A stretch of 64,000 bases of DNA from Metallyticus violacea (Eukaryota; Arthropoda; Insecta; Mantodea; Metallyticidae). The translations under genes and the position numbers were made by a program. The notes under the pieces were generated by a model. It was not told the origin of the DNA. It made no database searches and was given only the letters and a program-made list of their open reading frames with translations. Within the stretch, counting starts at the first letter, position 1, and every line of letters starts with the position of its first letter. The DNA is taken from NCBI GenBank assembly GCA_030762175.1, contig CM060842.1, positions 65,969,001 to 66,033,000 on the forward strand, in the 5' to 3' direction. This document shows positions 1-11,237 of the stretch, piece by piece.

Positions 1-394
1 AGAAACAATCACTATATCTATAAAATATGATTATTTTGGGGCTTTCACTATCACAGATTTGTGCTGTATAGGTAATATAATATTTCTCAACGCTAGGAGG
101 AGCGATTTGCACCATTACCAATTAATGTTCTAAAATATGTATTTCCATGTATTTCACGTGGATTTCTGAATAATATCAAAATTTCAATTTGGTTATTTAA
201 ATAAAAAGCAATGACAAAGCGGGCGTGTGTATATCAATTAAAAATCTGACATAAAATCCTATTGCTCAAGCCATGGGCAGGTTTGTTTGACTCGCAGAAC
301 AGAAGTAACGTTTGAAGCAACGCTTTCAACTTTAAAGAAATAAAGCAAACGTTCCTAGCGTGTGGTGTTGACTAGGTTAGGATTTGGGTTTACT
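1..394. other. AT-rich intergenic DNA
   Basis: No reading frame or structured repeat is visible. The right edge grades into the tail of the family 3 SINE-like repeat that follows. Confidence 0.5.
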
Positions 395-845
395 GCAGGA
401 TTACGTACCGCGGCCCCTGACAGGCCAATTGCACAAATACCCATGATGGGGAGGCTGAGATGAAAATGGAGAATAACTGAGCAGCGATGCATGGACACGG
501 GGGTTACCTAACGCTTCCATGCATAATACCTTCCAGACACCGGTGGGCACACAAGAACCATCCCCGATACCACCAATGTGCCACACTCGAAGTGCCCCCA
601 GGCCCCCAGATGCTAGGACAGAAACTTTTCCTGAGCGCAAGCCACCAAGCCCGCCTTGCCAACGCTACAGGGTCTGTAATGCCATGATATGAAATTAATG
701 AAAATATGAGAGGGAAAATTTGTAGAATGTAAATATCCATTCCAGCTACCTAAGTGACCAGATAAACCACAAAAAACCTCGGCGCCAAGGAATTTGAACC
801 TGGGACTTCCCAGGCGTTACCGCCTGAGCCACCCCGCTTGACATG
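395..845 (-). mobile_element. tRNA-headed SINE, family 3, copy a
   Basis: On the minus strand the element begins near 842 with a tRNA-like head: an A-box-like GGTGGCTCAGGCGG and a B-box-like GGTTCAAATTC (about 790-840). These are the internal RNA polymerase III promoter positions of tRNA genes. The head is followed by about 380 bases of body with above-average GC. The part just after the head resembles the repeat at 27635-27960 (both have a TGGTC-CTTAGG block followed by an AAATTTTC or AAAATTTTC block), so I treat them as one family. The GTGTCTGGAA block near 530 also occurs in the shorter copy at 3785-3990. The short reading frames over this interval are translations of the repeat. The outer boundary near 395 is approximate and no target-site duplication was recognised. 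Confidence 0.5.
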
Positions 846-974
846 TTGACTACCCAATTTTCACTTTGTAAAACTGTTTAATATCCTGCGACAAAGTTGA
901 GGGATGAGTGAAGCGAAATTCTTGGGCTACAGCATATATTTTGTAAAAATTAGGTTTACGTTTCGCAGCACCTT

Positions 975-1430
975 TCATACACCGATCAGATCAAGCTTGG
1001 CTTAGACTGGAGACTTGGAAAGCACAAAAAATGACCAATGAAACATGTGATAGTCCGTGCCCTCTTTGTGGAAACCTGAAAGATACATTGTCCAACCAAA
1101 GTACATTGGTGGATGAACCTTGGTATCAAGTTTACATACTCTAATAGGAACAGATTAGCATGTTGGGACTTGCTTGCGCAGGAAGAAAATTGGTCAAGGC
1201 TGGTCGAGTTTTTATGTAAAGTGCACCTAATTAGAAGTTTTATGTGTTTAAACGATGTATAATGGGATGTATTTTCATATAACATAATTGTTTGCATGTT
1301 AATAATTTTATATAAATATTAAAGGCATATAGATATATTGTCCGCTGTGTTAAACAGCAAGTACGGCCTTTGGACCCATGCGATGGTAAAAGTTAATGTG
1401 CATATATAATTTGTAAAATAAATACCTTTA
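975..1430 (+). mobile_element. LINE 3' end, copy A (broken C-terminal region)
   Basis: This is the C-terminal tail of a non-LTR retrotransposon polyprotein followed by its 3' UTR. From about 995 one frame reads AWLRLETWKAQ and then a CPLCG zinc-knuckle-like motif (cysteine codons at 1058 and 1067), the arrangement found at the C-terminus of many LINE proteins. A second frame continues with NRNRLACWDLLAQEENWSRL, so at least one frameshift separates the halves. The copy at 25775-26260 has the same order of motifs, including RLACWDLFVQ. The tail contains GGACCCATGCGATGG near 1373 and ends in AATAAA-like sequence near 1420. It is 5'-truncated and inactive. The clade cannot be fixed from so short a piece. 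Confidence 0.6.
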
Positions 1431-2520
1431 TGTATCAATCTACAATAAAATCGAAGTTATAGACTGAGATATTATTTGCATCTGCACGGAAAATGCTACT
1501 ACGCATAGAAGTTTGCAAGGTATCTACATTTCCGATCATTTCTTATAAGCTTCGACTCTGCAGCTGTTACAAACATTGTAATTTATTGAAATCCAGTGTT
1601 GCTTCACAGGTTAAAACGACTTTCGCCTGTTCCACTTTTTTTTTTGTATTGATTTCAAGCTACTGAATCGCGTTGTTGCTCACTTCTCTGGTATACCATT
1701 ATCATGCGCGGCTGATCCGTTTTATCATCCAAAATATGACTGGTATGCGCAGGAATAGTTTCATAACATTTTTCATTGCTCTCAAATACAGCTAACTCTG
1801 CTGGCTCATCTCTGTTGAAAATATTTTAAAAATTTTGCGGAGTGCCCTTGACAACGTTAAATATTACTGAAATAATTGGAACAGCATTTTGTGAAAAAGA
1901 AGGAAATATTCACCAATAAGAGCTATTAATGTTCCAACATTCGTAGTGAGCTCTACATTGCATACTACCATGCAGTATGTTTTAATCAGCGCTTCAGACA
2001 ACTCCAGCACCAGGAGTTGTTGCTCTGTGGGCTGTTAACATGCATTAATTTTATTCATTCATTATCGATCAAATATAATTTGTTATAATTTTAAATGCCC
2101 AGTGGTTAGTGAATCTTAGAACCAAGAAACAAATATAACTGAAAAATATATTAGTAGTATCGCTGGAACTACAAGATCTCTCAAAGCACAATGTCAAAAA
2201 AGAAATGCAATTGTTGCGTATACAATAGTGTCTTTACATGTTAACGTTGCACCGAAAAATAGAGATAGCAAAATGAGATTTATCAAACTTCTCGCTATAG
2301 ATATACTTTCACGAACTAGGTTAGAATTTGGATATCAGGGAGGCACAAAATATCCACTCTACAGCGGAAAAGATCTGTATCCATAGAAAAAATTGTTTAT
2401 TCACATACAAAGAATTGCAACAACCCAAATTTCCAAATTAATATCAGAGTATTTACCAATAGTTCATACATGCTTAGGCCAACAATGGCCGGATAAATTG
2501 GTAGAATAGATAGAATAATT
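1431..2520. other. AT-rich intergenic DNA
   Basis: No protein, RNA gene or repeat was recognised here on either strand. Confidence 0.5.
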
Positions 2521-2780
2521 ACGGACGCTCTATTGCATCACAGGTCATCAGCGTCCCATTCCATTCAGGGTGTGAAACGGCCGACAAATTTTGCTCAGAG
2601 GCCTCTTCCTTCAGGCTTGAGATTCTATTACGTGTAATGAATATACGACGTGGGGCCTACAGCTATACATCCCTTTCGAAGGAAGTCATACGCCCAAAAA
2701 ATCCATCGACCCTGGCAGAGATTGAACCCACGATCTTGGGTTTACGAGGTTTATGATTACCACTAGACCACCAGGACTGA
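2521..2780 (-). mobile_element. tRNA-headed SINE, family 1, copy a
   Basis: This is an inverted copy of the most abundant repeat in the window. On the minus strand it starts at the right end with a tRNA-like head, passes through the conserved TTCCTTCGGAAGG-type block and ends in the GACCTGA...GAGCGTCC tail near 2521. This copy is decayed: the acceptor-like and B-box sequences carry substitutions and the conserved central block is partly deleted (CCCTTTCGAAGGAAG near 2672). It is transcriptionally non-coding. A SINE of this kind would be transcribed by RNA polymerase III and mobilised by a partner LINE. Confidence 0.8.
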
Positions 2781-3784
2781 CAGATAAGATTGATGACTTC
2801 CTATAATTAAAGGTACGGGATGCTCATTTTTCATCTAAGGACCCTTGTAACTTGAAATGGTACAAGGTACTCGGAAGTGCGGCTTGCCTGTATAAGCATC
2901 GATTTACGGTATTCTACAGAAAATACAATATAGTTGGAATAGAAACATATAATTCCTGACTGAAGCAAAAAAAAAAAAAAAAAAAAAAAGTAAATAACCA
3001 CATCTTAGCTGTGTGAAGTATTAGGTGCACCAAAATAGCATCGATCAACCGCGCGGCATTTGCCACCACCATCCAGGCATGCTCGCTGAGTGTTTCACAT
3101 GCAAGGTCAAGTTAGAAATTAGTTTATTAGGTGACTGATATAAGGCTATTAATTACAGCCATGGCTTCTATAACCACACAGATGCAATTGAATATTCTTT
3201 GAGAAAACGAACAAAAACTTAATCTCTCTAGAAAAAGACTAATTTGAAAATAGATTTTATTGTAATAAATGTTTATTTCATTATAAATGTTTCCAAATAT
3301 TAAAATAATGATAACCGTGTGTTTTTTTTGTTTTTGTTTTGTTTTGTTTTGTTTTTTTTTTTTTGCCTGAAATAAATTCATGAAATCCAGCATTCCGTAA
3401 TTTGTGTAGTTATGAAACTCATTAATCTGCAAGTCTGATTACATATACTAAAACTTTGATTTAGAAGAGGAATTTGCTGATTCTACATGCTACAATGTTT
3501 GGAAAAAAGTCATTTTGCATAAATATTCAACAATGCCACACAAAAAAGCAACTTTTATCTTAACATAGCTCAGTCTCGCTTTGCCCTTCCTGAATCCTCA
3601 GCTTCTTAACAGTTCTATTCCAGAAGATTGTTTTTCAGGAAAAATTGAGGATAGAGAATTTGTAACATCCCTACCTTTAGCAGTTTTCAAGGTAATTTCA
3701 TTTGTGTTGCCTCTCTGCACATTAGTTTCATCAAACTTAGCTTTCTCTTAGATTATGAATGTTTCTGTACGTGACTAGATGTCA
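2781..3784. other. AT-rich DNA with poly-A and GTTTT runs
   Basis: It holds an uninterrupted poly-A run at about 2967-2989 and a T-rich GTTTT-type run at about 3319-3364. The run at 2967 could be the tail of an old retroposed copy, but no body is recognisable upstream. Nothing else was seen. Confidence 0.5.
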
Positions 3785-3990
3785 CAAAGCGGGATGGTTC
3801 AGGGTTAACGCTTGGAACTCGCATCCTAACTCTCACTCTCTTTCTGTGTGTATGGGGGGAGAGGGGAACCTTTAGAAAGTTTCGACACTTCCACCTTGGT
3901 GAACCGGAGATAACTTTCGAGAGGACCATGAGTGTCTGGAAAGTATACAATGGGTCCGTCTAAAGGCGTCGATGCGCAAATCCTTCTCTG
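3785..3990 (+). mobile_element. tRNA-headed SINE, family 3, copy c (short)
   Basis: The left end reads GCGGGATGGTTCAGGGTTAA, which has the shape of a tRNA A box and matches the head of family 3. The B-box region is replaced by a CTCTCACTCTCTTTCTGTGTG tract. The body keeps the GTGTCTGGAAAGTAT block that copy a carries as GTGTCTGGAAGGTAT. The element therefore looks like an internally deleted member of family 3. Boundaries are approximate. Confidence 0.35.
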
Positions 3991-4589
3991 TACACCATTC
4001 TGTCCTATCCTAAAATGACATTTTCATTTTGCTCGCTTTTTAGTATTGAGAATGTGTTTTTTTTTTTTAGGAAAAAAAGTCCTAAACCCCTGATCATTAA
4101 CTGCTGTACAGTATCTAGATTTTTAATGCGTATTACATTACGCTTAATTCAATAAGACGTACAACATCCTGTTTACCTTTACTTAGGTCTATTTGAGCGA
4201 AAATCCGATCACATGCCCTTTTATTGGGTACATATGACGAGTATAATCTGCTAGAAAATTAAATGTTTAACAATAGTGTTATTTCTGTTTAAACTCGTGC
4301 TACCTACTTGCTTTCCAGCACAATGTAGGACTATGGTGTTGTGTGCTTAAGAAATTCCTTATGTCACTTAACAAGTGAAAAATGCTGGTATCTGATAAAC
4401 CACAGTTAGTCCATTACAGCGATATATTTTAGCGCTAAAACTTGGAATGGAATTCAAGCTTCAATTGTCAAGTGTATTATAGTTCAGCAAATATTTTCTA
4501 TTGCACAAGGAGCATTTATCTGTGATTCATACGTGCCGAAAGAGTTGGTTTATTTAACTCAACATGTATTTTATCCCTGGGCGGGCTCT
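3991..4589. other. AT-rich intergenic DNA
   Basis: Nothing recognisable was seen. Confidence 0.5.
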
Positions 4590-4768
4590 GTCCTGGTGGT
4601 GTAGTGGTAACCACACTTGCATGCTAAAACCAGATCGCGGGTTCAATCCCGGCCAGGACCGATAGGGCGTAAAAATCCTAAGTATGGCTTCTTTCGGAAG
4701 GGAAGTAAAGCTGTGGGTTCCGCGTCGTACATTTACGGCACGAAAAGAAACCTCAAGCCTGAAAACAA
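4590..4768 (+). mobile_element. tRNA-headed SINE, family 1, copy b (3'-truncated)
   Basis: The head reads GTCCTGGTGGTGTAGTGGTA and ends with CCAGGAC, so the first and last seven bases of the tRNA-like part can pair as an acceptor stem. The A box is TGGTGTAGTGG and the B-box equivalent is GGTTCAATCCC. The body follows through AAAATCCTAAGTATGGCTTC and the TTTCGGAAGGGAAGTAAAGC block, then stops after CCTCAAGCCTGAAA. The rest of the family 1 tail is missing, so the copy is truncated at its 3' end. Confidence 0.8.
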
Positions 4769-5183
4769 CGTACACCTGGAAAAAACTGAATCTTAATATC
4801 TAACGGGATATTACTTCGATTACTTTGCTTTCAAAAACTATGGATATATTTTTCTACAGATATATCAGAAGGTTGTGGACGGAGATAATGAGCTTTAAAG
4901 CACCTTCTTTAGTATAATTTAAGCAATTTTGGTGAAGGAATGACTTGCTAATGTTCGGTGGGTTTATAAATGCAGAACGTTGCCGTAACCTGCACCGTGT
5001 ATGAATCGACTCCTCTTGCTCAGCTGCCCGTATTTCAGTGTTGTGTTTTCGTTGATTTCTCTTTTTAAGAGATGTGAAAGCAATTCCGTACATAGTTTTC
5101 AGTTGAAACCTAAATTTTAAAACGAAATTCTCCATGATGAATGCCAGAACTAAGAATGCAGGGAGAGGAAATGGGAAAATACA

Positions 5184-5390
5184 ATGCTGGCCAATAAAAT
5201 TGCAACACATTGTCATGCGGAAATAATATCTATCTTCTAGTTCGGTTGTTTGACGGGGCCATTGGAATCCTTCACGTCTGTGTCTTCGTCCTATCTCGAT
5301 ACACTGATCCCAATAGTATCGGTATGCCACCATTCTCCCTTGGTCAAATTCATACTCCTGCTGGTATTCTGCAGTATTTTCGACATGTCA
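5184..5390 (-). pseudogene. Tc1-like transposase, N-terminal fragment
   Basis: Read on the minus strand, this interval encodes FDQGRMVAYRYYWDQ, then GRRHRREG, then WPRQTTELEDRYYFRMTM. In Tc1-family transposases the N-terminal helix-turn-helix region has this order: a FDRGRIVAYR-type start, then an R-rich linker ending in a T-T-x-REDR block that precedes the second DNA-binding half. The similarity is recalled, not computed. The frame continues beyond 5184 only as unrelated sequence, and the DDE catalytic core is absent, so this is a fragment of roughly 60 residues compared with about 340 for an intact protein. The sequence GGCCAATAAAATTGCAACA at about 5189-5207 resembles the terminus of some Tc1/mariner elements and may mark an end. 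Confidence 0.5.
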
Positions 5391-5416
5391 TAATCGTTCG
5401 TTCTCAGAAAACGTGA

Positions 5417-6499
5417 GGTCGGTTTAACGCATGTTTAATGCGCGTTGTAGTTGTTATGGTCAGCAGTGTAGTAGTCTCATGGCAAAGCCAATTATCATCT
5501 ATTGTAAAGCACTGGCATTGTGTCTGGATGCACGCAAACGGCTTGAAGCTGCAGATAATTAACGAGGTTACAAGTGCCTTTTGATGTTCCACGATGAGTG
5601 ATTATTGTACCTTTTCAATTATATCACCTCCATTCATCGTAGTACTTTATAACGCGAGTGGATCCAGAAAGTCATATTATATAATATACTTTCTTTTTAA
5701 GAACTAAATTCTTTTTCGCTTTTTGTTTATAATACTGTTGTTTTTAGCTCATTTTCAAACGGTATTAAAATATTTATATTTGTTTGTTTGTTTTCTTAAT
5801 CTTTCTATCGTTTTGCAGCTTTGCTTTCCATAAATGATAATCTATGCATTTATAGCGTTTGAAAAAATACACTGTACTGAGAGAAAAGTATGTAATTAGT
5901 ATTAGAATAAAACATAGCAATTTCGCCTTTTTGGCCATTGAATAAGAAGTGCTGAAGCAAATTACTTTACCAACCTGTTTTTACAGTTTATTCCTTTTCC
6001 TTTTTGGTGCTCTTACTGCACCACGCTGACTTGAGGTAGGTTTTGCAACCAATGAGATGAATTCAGACGAGTCCGTCGGTATGTAAGTCTCTTTTTAAAG
6101 GCGAGAAAACATTAAAATGAAAAGTTCATTTCCACCTTAATCGAACTTGACTAGCACACATTTTGTATTCGAATCATGATGGTGGTTTCCCTAATGCAAA
6201 ACTTAAGACATTTTCAAAGCACATAACGATTTATATATTATTCATATTACACTTCCTTCGTGCATCTGATTTCACAAGGTTGGTAATTAAAGAAATAAAA
6301 CAAAAGAGAACTGAAAAAAAACTTCACCACTTCTATGCAAAAGATGAATGAACACTCAAACAGGACTAACAGAATGAGAGAAATGTTTATTCGGAATTGT
6401 GTGCGACAGAATAACTAGCAAATACATTGAACTTAAGTTGGCCATTTGAATAGCGTAAGTCAGTTCAGAAAACTATCATTTTTTTCTTTTCTTGATTAT
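5417..6499. other. AT-rich intergenic DNA
   Basis: No coding or repeat signal was recognised apart from simple T-rich and A-rich patches. Confidence 0.5.
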
Positions 6500-7290
6500 T
6501 CTATAACATTTCCTAATAGAATAGAATATTTATTTCACTCATTCATTACAAAAGTTGAACAAACTCTTTTACATTTTACCATTATTCCCAGAGTGCACCT
6601 TTCAGGGACCCTACACACTCAATACTCTGGTTATACATGTATTAGTTCCCACCCTCCTCGGTTCCTTCCCTCTCTCCATATATACATTCATCCTTAGCTT
6701 TAATCACTCTTTTCCACCTTCCCTATATAATCACCACATTTTCTCCACATATTGGATACTTCTCCTTTTTTACTTTTAATCCACTTAACTCTAATATACC
6801 TTATCTACCCCAAGCAAATCCCTCCCTTTTCCTTTTATTACAAATATCTAATATTCCCTCCATTCTTTCTTAAATTTCCTATATGTTTCAAGGTACTCTT
6901 ATCTTGTAAACTATTCCATATTTCTTACTTTCCAATATCATCTGTCCTTTGCTTTACATCATTCAATAGCCATTGTCTATCCATTAACTGTTGTTCCTCC
7001 ACTTCCCCTATTTCAACCTCTTGGACTATTCTCTTTAGTTGAGCTAGCTAATTCCATTCCCCTTTAGCTTTTTTTTTTTTTTGTATCTGTAAACAGCCTT
7101 TGACTACGTCTCCTCCTCCTCCTCCCCTCCCTCTTGATGCTATCTTGTACCAATATTTCAAAAAACGTTTAACTACTATGTCTTTCCTGCCAACTCTTCC
7201 CAATTTCACCAATGCTACCCCATTTGGAGTTGCCCTCAATATTCCCAACTCCATTTTACAAAATGCAGATGCATGCAAATTTGTTTCTTT
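6500..7290 (-). mobile_element. 5'-truncated LINE with C-terminal coding remnant
   Basis: The plus strand is strikingly pyrimidine-rich and G-poor here, which is the mirror of a purine-rich LINE coding strand. On the minus strand the frame from 7278 reads FCKMELGILRATPNGVALVK, then LGRVGRKDIVVKRFLKYWYK, a pattern I associate with the region after the reverse transcriptase in several LINE proteins (a GELGR...R..RM.KYW.K type block). Further on come an EVEEQQLMDRQWLLNDVKQR stretch, then stop codons and frameshifts, a PICGEN zinc-knuckle-like motif near 6750 and a tail with AATAAA near 6530. The start at about 7280 is abrupt, as expected from incomplete reverse transcription. Reverse transcriptase and endonuclease domains are absent. 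Confidence 0.65.
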
Positions 7291-8554
7291 TTTTCTGTTC
7301 TTTTTAGTTGTATTTAAATGTTATTACTTTGAATTTCTCTTAAATTATATTAATAGAGTGGTTTTATTTTAGTTAAGGGCCGAAAGACCGCGGCTGCGTA
7401 CTTGGAAAAACCAATCAAGGTCATATAATGCATGTGAAGGTAATAGCTTGTAATTACTTTGAGAGATCCTTTATGAGCAAGTGATTATACGTTCATACCT
7501 CTATGTTTTCAATGTGTGTAAATTGGGTACATATTGTTCTTTAGTTGTGCCACTACATGAGGAATGGGCTTTAATACGATACATATGCGAAAAAGAATTC
7601 TTGTAGTGGTAAGGCGATTCGCAAGAAAATGTCCTAACAATCATGTTCGAGGTAGAGAAACTGTTCGTCAAAAGTTAAAAAGTTGCGAGAGACACCATCT
7701 CAATACAAGAAACGTGTTGGAATCGCCGTATTCTTAGGGAAGAAAAGTTACATGAAATACAGGAATTTTCTGTGTAGATGCTGGCAATATATTGCAGCGG
7801 AGGGGCATTATCATCTCTTATAACACAGGTTAATGCCTATTATTATCACTTTTAAATATAGTATCATTTTATGCTTTAAGTAAAAATATAAATATTAAAA
7901 TAAAAATACTAAACATTACGGGAGGTGACTATTTACTTTGTCCGGTTGTGGCGGCTATAAACTCCCCAGTAAGCAACCGTGCTCAGGAGGCCTCTAGTTC
8001 GAATCATCTCATTGCATCGTGCGATAAGTTTTGTTTTCCCCCGTGGTGTTTTGTTTATGGACGAGCGCGCCTTCGTTAGCCGGTTAGCCGGGCAGCCGGG
8101 TATCGGCGATTAGTGGGAGAGTAAAGTAATGAAACAAACCAACCATACAAAAATACTCAAACCAATTTAAGTGGCTTATTATTTATCAAATTATCATTTT
8201 AGGTGTTGAAACTGCCCGCCTTCTTTCTCTTTTTGGTATCTCTTAGGAAATGATTCATCACTTACTGTAGTTCATTTTTAGAAACCCGGACAATTTTCTG
8301 ACGAATACTATATTTTGAGTTCTTGTATGTTGTGCGGATTCGTCTTGTAATCGGCATTTTTAATTTACCCCAGAATAATAATTGCAGGCTGTTAAATCGG
8401 GGCACCGAGGAGACCACAATCCCTACCAAAAACTCTGTCTTGTAGAAAGACATTGTTAATTGCTCTCATGGGATTATTCGCAGTGTGTAGTGGAAGAGTC
8501 CTGTTGATAAAGTGCATGATCACGCTCCCTGTCGATTAAAAGGGATTAGTGTGG

Positions 8555-8556
<2 letters not shown>
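7291..8556. other. intergenic DNA with a weak tRNA-like patch
   Basis: At 7935-8010 there is a patch ending in AGTTCGAATCATC that resembles a B box, with a GC-rich tract of GCCGG repeats at 8075-8105. Its head is too diverged to assign to any of the SINE families. The rest is unremarkable. Confidence 0.3.

Positions 8557-8641
<85 letters not shown>
8557..8641. repeat. (ATT)n microsatellite
   Basis: An uninterrupted trinucleotide run of about 28 units. Such runs often grow from the 3' tails of retroposons, but no element body is recognisable beside it. Confidence 0.95.
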
Positions 8642-8644
<3 letters not shown>

Positions 8645-9709
8645 AAATGCTTCTATGATTCTTTCACCACCGAGTGAATATAAATACTATATAATAAATA
8701 CTATAATATAAATAATAGTGTATAAATATACAATGTGTTGTTGTAAACATGAGGCATAATATATTCTTCAAGTATACTTCGAATTAAGAAATGAACAGCA
8801 CAGCACACACCCCGGAACAGCTGCGCTACGACTGCGATTGTCAGCAGGTTAATAAAAAAGCAAGCAAACAGTGGGGGCTCGCTGATAGGAACAACCCCGC
8901 TCGGCGGGGAAAGCATCACTGATCTCACTGTATTTCATATACCTACAGCCCTTTCTATGGACTAGTTTATGTAGTAATTTTTCAACAATGACCCTGATAG
9001 TTTGTCTGAGTACAGCATCGAACTGCCCGCCGAAGCTCAGAACTCGATCCTATGGAATGGCAATTGTAGTGCTCAAAGTGTTTAAGGTTCTCTCATTTCA
9101 TTCTCCCAGCATTCTCCAACTGTCTCTTCATTTTGACTAGCTGTATAGTTCTATTAATGGCAGACAGCGATTTCAGCGAAGTCACACCATCATTGAATAG
9201 TCCTGATCCACTTCCTGTCAAATCCTGAGCTTGTGGTTTTTTGCCTTACCCTTACGATCTTGAAGACTCTGGTCTCTGAATCCAGAAAGCACTATGTGGA
9301 TAAGCGCTGATCGAGAGGAGTTGTTGTTACATAACTATACACTCTATCGGAAAAATGATTACAGTAGAGATTCCTTATGTCTGCGGAGGACTTGCACACG
9401 GGACTAAAGAGTCATTCACATGCGAGGATACCTGTAGTCTGAAGCAGGAATCATTTTATGTAGAATTCCTATTCTAATAATAATTGCATTGGATCGCAAT
9501 CATAGTAATAATTGCATTTGATTTCAGGTATGATTAACAAGATAAAGAATGAAATAATACTCAATGGTATTAATATTACCATTATGATCAATATTTTAAT
9601 ATTATCATTGCTAGTATATACTATGTGTGTGTGTGTGTGTCTTTTTGACTAATAAGTAATATTCAAGTTATCTTTCTATAATACTATGATTGACATTACA
9701 CACACATAC

Positions 9710-9710
<1 letters not shown>
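8642..9710. other. intergenic DNA
   Basis: No convincing coding sequence or repeat. A short TG run occurs at about 9623-9641. Confidence 0.5.

Positions 9711-9754
<44 letters not shown>
9711..9754. repeat. (AT)n microsatellite
   Basis: About 21 AT units, directly upstream of the Penelope-like fragment. Confidence 0.95.
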
Positions 9755-9756
<2 letters not shown>

Positions 9757-9782
9757 CTACAACTTACAAATTAGTTAAAAGG

Positions 9783-10507
9783 GGTTATTCCTCTTCCCTG
9801 GTAAAATCCAAAGTCCAGGCCTCTTATCATAAACATACCCCCAAGACTCGGAAACCAGCAGATAATGAATCATTCAATTTTATAGTGGCATATTTTGCGG
9901 GCATTGAAACACTTAGAGCTATCCTAAAAGACTGCTTCAATATTCTCACTCAAAATCAGCTAACTGCATCATTATTTCAGACATCACCAGGATATGTTAG
10001 GATCAGCTCGCAATCTCAGGAGCATTTTTCGTAGAAATATTGTTAGCACCAGTCCTCTTTTCCCTACGTTTGGCTCATATCCATGCAACCGCCCCAAATG
10101 CAAGACGTGTGCTTTGATATCCCCATGCTCATCTTTTGTTAGTCCGAATCTGAAATCAGAGTTCAAAATTCACTCTTTTCCAACTGCACCTCAACGAATG
10201 TTATGTATTTACTTAAATGCAAATCTTGTTCAGCTTTTTATATTGGATTAACGTCCACTATTGTTTCCATCAGAATGAACAACCACAGGCGTTCGGTTAA
10301 AACCGTTCCCCATTGCCGGTAGCACAAAATGCCAATTTTTGCCAGGCCACGTTCGATGACTGTTTCTCCCTTATTCTCATAGATTCCGCCCCTCCATCCA
10401 AACCAACTTTACTTAGAGACCAGGAGATGGCAGCCATAGTCTTACATAATGTCCTATTCCACCAGGCCTCAATATTTCTTTGTAATACTGCCGGGTATAC
10501 CATATAA
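9783..10507 (+). pseudogene. Penelope-like element C-terminus with GIY-YIG domain
   Basis: This is the C-terminal part of a Penelope-like retroelement protein, where a GIY-YIG endonuclease nicks the target DNA. Three successive frames give consistent pieces. The first (9783 to about 10010) contains YHKHTPKTRKPADN and ETLRAILKDCFNIL, the linker after the reverse transcriptase. The second (about 10010 to 10198) has GSYPCNRPKCKTC, a conserved Cys cluster. The third (10200 to the TAG at 10320) has VMYLLKCKSCSAFYIGLTS, then VSIRMNNHRR, which covers the YIG strand and the catalytic-arginine helix. A last piece in another frame (LLRDQEMAAIVLHNVLFH, to about 10500) matches the usual C-terminal extension. 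At least three frameshifts make it inactive. The reverse transcriptase is missing. Family assignment rests on recalled motifs. Confidence 0.7.
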
Positions 10508-10746
10508 TTTTGCTCAGCTATAGTTGGCAGCTTTGCCGCCTCGTCATAACCTTGATGCCTCACTAAGAGAGACACCGCCTATCACAGCTCAGTCTACTCT
10601 CAGCACGTGTTCAAGAGCCAACGCTCGAAATATGGTGGTTTTAGTGTTTAATTTTATTGCTGTTTTTAGTGTGAACGTTTTATATTGCATTCTAAGTTCC
10701 TTTTATGAGTTTTATGCTTTTAGAAGTTTTTATTATTCCGTAATTA

Positions 10747-10750
<4 letters not shown>

Positions 10751-10786
<36 letters not shown>
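10751..10786. repeat. (GT)n microsatellite
   Basis: About 18 GT units following the Penelope-like fragment. Confidence 0.95.
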
Positions 10787-10787
<1 letters not shown>

Positions 10788-11237
10788 TTTGTTATATTTC
10801 TGTGAAAGGGACGGACATGCTGTAGGAAGTCTTAGATCAATACATTTGTCTCTAAAGGTTCTCTTCTTTTGTTAAAGATTCTCTTCTTCCCATTGTCAAC
10901 CATCCATAAAGGATTGCTGACATCAGGCCGAAAATATTTTATTGCCTCGACATGGAAAATCAGGAAATATGATTGCAATCGGCAACTCTAACTTGCCGTA
11001 TTCAAAAGAAGCTCTGAATGCAGAAACAGGTGTCTTAAAAGAAACCAAACTTTTAGCTTTTTCCGACAGATTCAAAGAGATGCCGCTTATATATGGCCGA
11101 AGCGTGCCTTGTCGCAAAACTTTAGTGCGTGGATCTGAGATTTATAAAAATAAAAAAATAAACAAAAAAAAGTTGCGGGGAAGGAAAACTTCAACCTCAA
11201 AATTGGACGAATAAGGATGAACAGGCAATATTAAAGA

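Noticed and set aside
4854..5333. 159-residue minus-strand frame as one protein
   Set aside because: Only the first 50 or so residues look like Tc1 transposase. The rest is unrelated read-through.
6446..7372. Plus-strand hydrophobic frames as membrane proteins
   Set aside because: They are pyrimidine-rich shadows of the minus-strand LINE.
8557..8641. CRISPR or other structured array
   Set aside because: It is a plain trinucleotide microsatellite. No spaced direct repeats occur anywhere in the window.
10923..11214. Overlapping frames of 64 and 90 residues on both strands
   Set aside because: No domain, no repeat match and no splice signals. They are within what is expected by chance.
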